From Candidatus Thalassospirochaeta sargassi (lineage in GTDB: Bacteria > Spirochaetota > Spirochaetia > UBA9216), in contig JAQQAL010000017.1 in the NCBI GenBank assembly GCA_028532855.1, positions 108,166-172,165 on the forward strand: DNA of 64,000 bases, written 5' to 3'. The position numbers were made by a program, and so were the translations under genes. Below, in pieces: positions 62,262-64,000 of the stretch. The notes under the pieces are model-generated. The model worked only from the letters and a program-made list of their open reading frames with translations, had not been told where the DNA came from and did not search any database. Positions within the stretch are counted from its first letter, which is position 1. The number at the start of each line of letters is the position of its first letter.

Positions 62262-62290
62262 ATGATATTTCCATCTTGTTTTTCTGTCAA
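62262..62290 (-). promoter_or_regulatory. Promoter of the DeoR-E2-E3-E1 operon
   Basis: Minus-strand TTGACA (62285-62290), 17 bases, TATCAT (62262-62267), ending about 40 bases before the DeoR start. Repeated GAAAG/GATAAG-type tracts between promoter and start codon may be regulator sites. Confidence 0.65.
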
Positions 62291-62392
62291 CAATTATTTT
62301 GAGATATTCGTGAATAATATAAAGAAATAAGCAGAGAAAAGAACTTATTCCATGCAGTCTGACGAGGCAGACCGTGGTTTAGCATAATTTTT

Positions 62393-63853
62393 CTAATACA
62401 ATCCAGTAAACTGCCCTATGGCAAAAATAGTAACCGATACAATGGCTGATGCAACAAAGGTCATTACGACACCCGCGACAGCCATATCCTTGATTGAAAA
62501 ATAGCCTGCGGAATACGGTATTACATTTGTAGGGCTTGATGTTACAAGGATAAAGGCCATTGAAGCAGTAAGCGCTGCGGGCATGGTTATTGAAAGCGGA
62601 TCACCCCCCAGATTCACCCCCAGGGCTATCATAATAGGGATAATAATGGTGGCAGTAACCGAGTTGCTTGAAAATGCAATTTTCAAAAAAGAAACTATCA
62701 GGATAACAAGGAATACCTGCAGAAGAGGATGGACTCCGCCTATCCCGCCCAGAAAAACAACCGACAACCAGTTTGCGGCACCGGTTTTATACAACATCAT
62801 CCCGATTGAGATTCCGGTAACAACAAGAAGGATGCCGCTCCACGAAACCTCCTTCTCGATGGTTTTCCATTGAAGGGTTTTGAGCCCCGGAACAAAGAAA
62901 AGACATGATGTCAGAAGCACCGGCATGGAGATAGGAATGGATATCCCCAGCAGCGACTCGAATATCGGGGTTGTAAGCCATAGAACCACGGTAAACAGAA
63001 AGAGGATCAGGGTAACCGTCTCTTCCCTGGAAAAAGGAGGAAGATCTTGAAAGTCTTTCTGCAGCTCTTCCCTGGTCTTTTTCAGGTATCTCATCTCAGG
63101 TTTATAAAAGAGCATAAGAATTGTCCAGCCCGGAACAAGAAGAAGCAGAGCCGCGGGAAGCCCGTAAACCATCCAATCTATAAAGCTGACGTCAACTCCG
63201 ACCATGTCTTTAAGAAACCCGATTGCAAGAGGATTAGGGCCTGCTCCGGAGGGGGTTGCTATTCCTCCGATGGTGGAGCCCCAGCATATTGCTATCATCA
63301 GTGCCTTGCCGAACCTGCTCTCAAGAGGGACAGCACCCTCCTCTTTCAGGATTGCGGCCCCCAGGGGCATCAGCATAGCTGCAACTGCCATATTTGTTAT
63401 CCACATAGACAGCAGGGTACCTACCAGCATAAATCCGAAAACTATCATTCCAGTCGAGTTTCCTGTTTTAGACAGCAGAAAGACTGATATACGTCTCCCA
63501 AGCCCCGACTGAGTAATAAAAGCTGATAATATTAATACACCGATAAAGAATACAAAGATATGATTTCCGAACCCGGCAATAACAATCTCTTTAAAGTTAT
63601 CAACACCAAGAACCGCAAGCAGAAAGACCCCAAGCATACCGGTGATATGAAAGGGGACAGCCTCGGTAACCCATAGAATCAGAGCAAAGATCATGACCCC
63701 CATCGCAACCTGGGCGTCATGATTCAGTACTGCTCCGGCTGCATGGGTAACTGCCTGCGGGAGATTAATCATCATGAATAAGGCTGAAAGCACAACAGCC
63801 GCGATAAAGAATATCACAGTTTTAGATGTTGATTTCTTATTCAGCTCTTTCAT
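62393..63853 (-). CDS. DASS/SLC13-family anion symporter
   Basis: 486 residues with 11-12 membrane segments. ALILWVTEAVPFHITGMLGVFLL near the start, the SNSVTATIIIP and SSPTNVIPYSAGYF motifs (the two S-N/P-T ion-site motifs of the family), and GSTIGGIATPSGAGPNPLAIG identify the divalent anion:sodium symporter group, which moves succinate, citrate or related dicarboxylates. ATG 63853 is preceded by GGAGG and lies two bases after the sucD stop, so it is cotranscribed with succinyl-CoA synthetase-like genes, which favours a dicarboxylate substrate. Confidence 0.9.
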   Translation of the reverse strand: MKELNKKSTSKTVIFFIAAVVLSALFMMINLPQAVTHAAGAVLNHDAQVAMGVMIFALILWVTEAVPFHITGMLGVFLLAVLGVDNFKEIVIAGFGNHIFVFFIGVLILSAFITQSGLGRRISVFLLSKTGNSTGMIVFGFMLVGTLLSMWITNMAVAAMLMPLGAAILKEEGAVPLESRFGKALMIAICWGSTIGGIATPSGAGPNPLAIGFLKDMVGVDVSFIDWMVYGLPAALLLLVPGWTILMLFYKPEMRYLKKTREELQKDFQDLPPFSREETVTLILFLFTVVLWLTTPIFESLLGISIPISMPVLLTSCLFFVPGLKTLQWKTIEKEVSWSGILLVVTGISIGMMLYKTGAANWLSVVFLGGIGGVHPLLQVFLVILIVSFLKIAFSSNSVTATIIIPIMIALGVNLGGDPLSITMPAALTASMAFILVTSSPTNVIPYSAGYFSIKDMAVAGVVMTFVASAIVSVTIFAIGQFTGLY

Positions 63854-63855
63854 GC

Positions 63856-64000
63856 TCAACCTCCAATGGCTTCTTTCAGGAGCTCACCCACAAGGCCTGG
63901 ACGTTTCGCGACACGGACACCGACTGATTCGAGGAGTTTCGTCTTATCTGCAACCGACCCCGAGCCGCCGCTGACAATGGCTCCGGCATGCCCCATCCTC
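63856..64000 (-). CDS. sucD: Succinate-CoA ligase alpha subunit, C-terminal end (5' part outside window)
   Basis: The last 47 codons read RMGHAGAIVSGGSGSVADK followed by an amphipathic helix and ending GELLKEAIGG. This matches the C-terminus of SucD (family pattern RMGHAGAII.GGKG.A..K), in the loop near the CoA and phosphate site. Only this end lies within the window, so intactness cannot be judged. Confidence 0.85.
   Translation of the reverse strand, partial: RMGHAGAIVSGGSGSVADKTKLLESVGVRVAKRPGLVGELLKEAIGG

Overview
The window looks like chromosomal DNA from a sugar-fermenting member of the Spirochaetota. This is an inference, resting mainly on the four periplasmic sugar-binding proteins, which all carry a GQQE-type stretch right after the signal peptide (AGGQQE, AGGQQE, ASGQQE, AAGQQE), a hallmark I associate with Spirochaeta/Treponema-type genomes. 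The content supports a carbohydrate scavenger: five ABC transport systems that look like importers or exporters, several sugar-acid and sugar-alcohol enzymes, and LacI, GntR and DeoR regulators. I saw no rRNA, tRNA or CRISPR array.

Layout. 1-1.7 kb: the end of metH and a ferredoxin-nitroreductase. 1.86-4.0 kb: an AT-rich restriction-modification pair. 4.1-4.4 kb: a small HesB/IscA-like gene with an in-frame UGA, very probably a selenoprotein. 4.5-7.3 kb: a NatAB-type ABC exporter and ferritin. 7.3-12.2 kb: a LacI regulator with palindromic operators and an alpha-glucoside-type ABC importer (aglEFG-like). 12.4-14.9 kb: an ABC-2 export system. 14.9-18.2 kb: a class V aminotransferase followed by an N6-adenine DNA methylase.

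18.2-31.7 kb (minus strand) is a sugar-acid regulon: GntR/FCD regulator, ribose-type importer with a fused ATPase-permease, short-chain dehydrogenase, enolase-superfamily dehydratase, uxaA, uxaB, a zinc dehydrogenase resembling L-galactonate 5-dehydrogenase, a URO-D-fold protein and a beta-propeller lactonase. Three copies of one 21-22 bp imperfect palindrome lie in front of transcription units here. Together the enzymes could take L-galactose (and perhaps L-fucose) through lactone, aldonate, tagaturonate and altronate to 2-keto-3-deoxygluconate.

31.7-39.5 kb: a decayed insertion sequence, a three-gene ArsA-type ATPase operon, cstA, a frameshifted Atg22-like MFS transporter, a zinc phospholipase C-like protein and a decayed coding remnant. 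39.4-44.2 kb: a second ribose-type importer behind a strong promoter with a 27-bp perfect inverted repeat, then an FGGY kinase pseudogene and an NAD(P)H-FMN reductase-like gene.

45.6-56.1 kb (minus) is a xylose-type importer operon with an FGGY kinase, DeoC-type aldolase, two YqhD-like iron alcohol dehydrogenases and a TIM-barrel epimerase: a plausible undescribed deoxysugar or ketose pathway ending in aldehyde reduction. 56.2-62.2 kb: a 2-oxoacid dehydrogenase operon (DeoR regulator, E2, E3, fused E1). The window ends with a DASS/SLC13 transporter and the 3' end of sucD.
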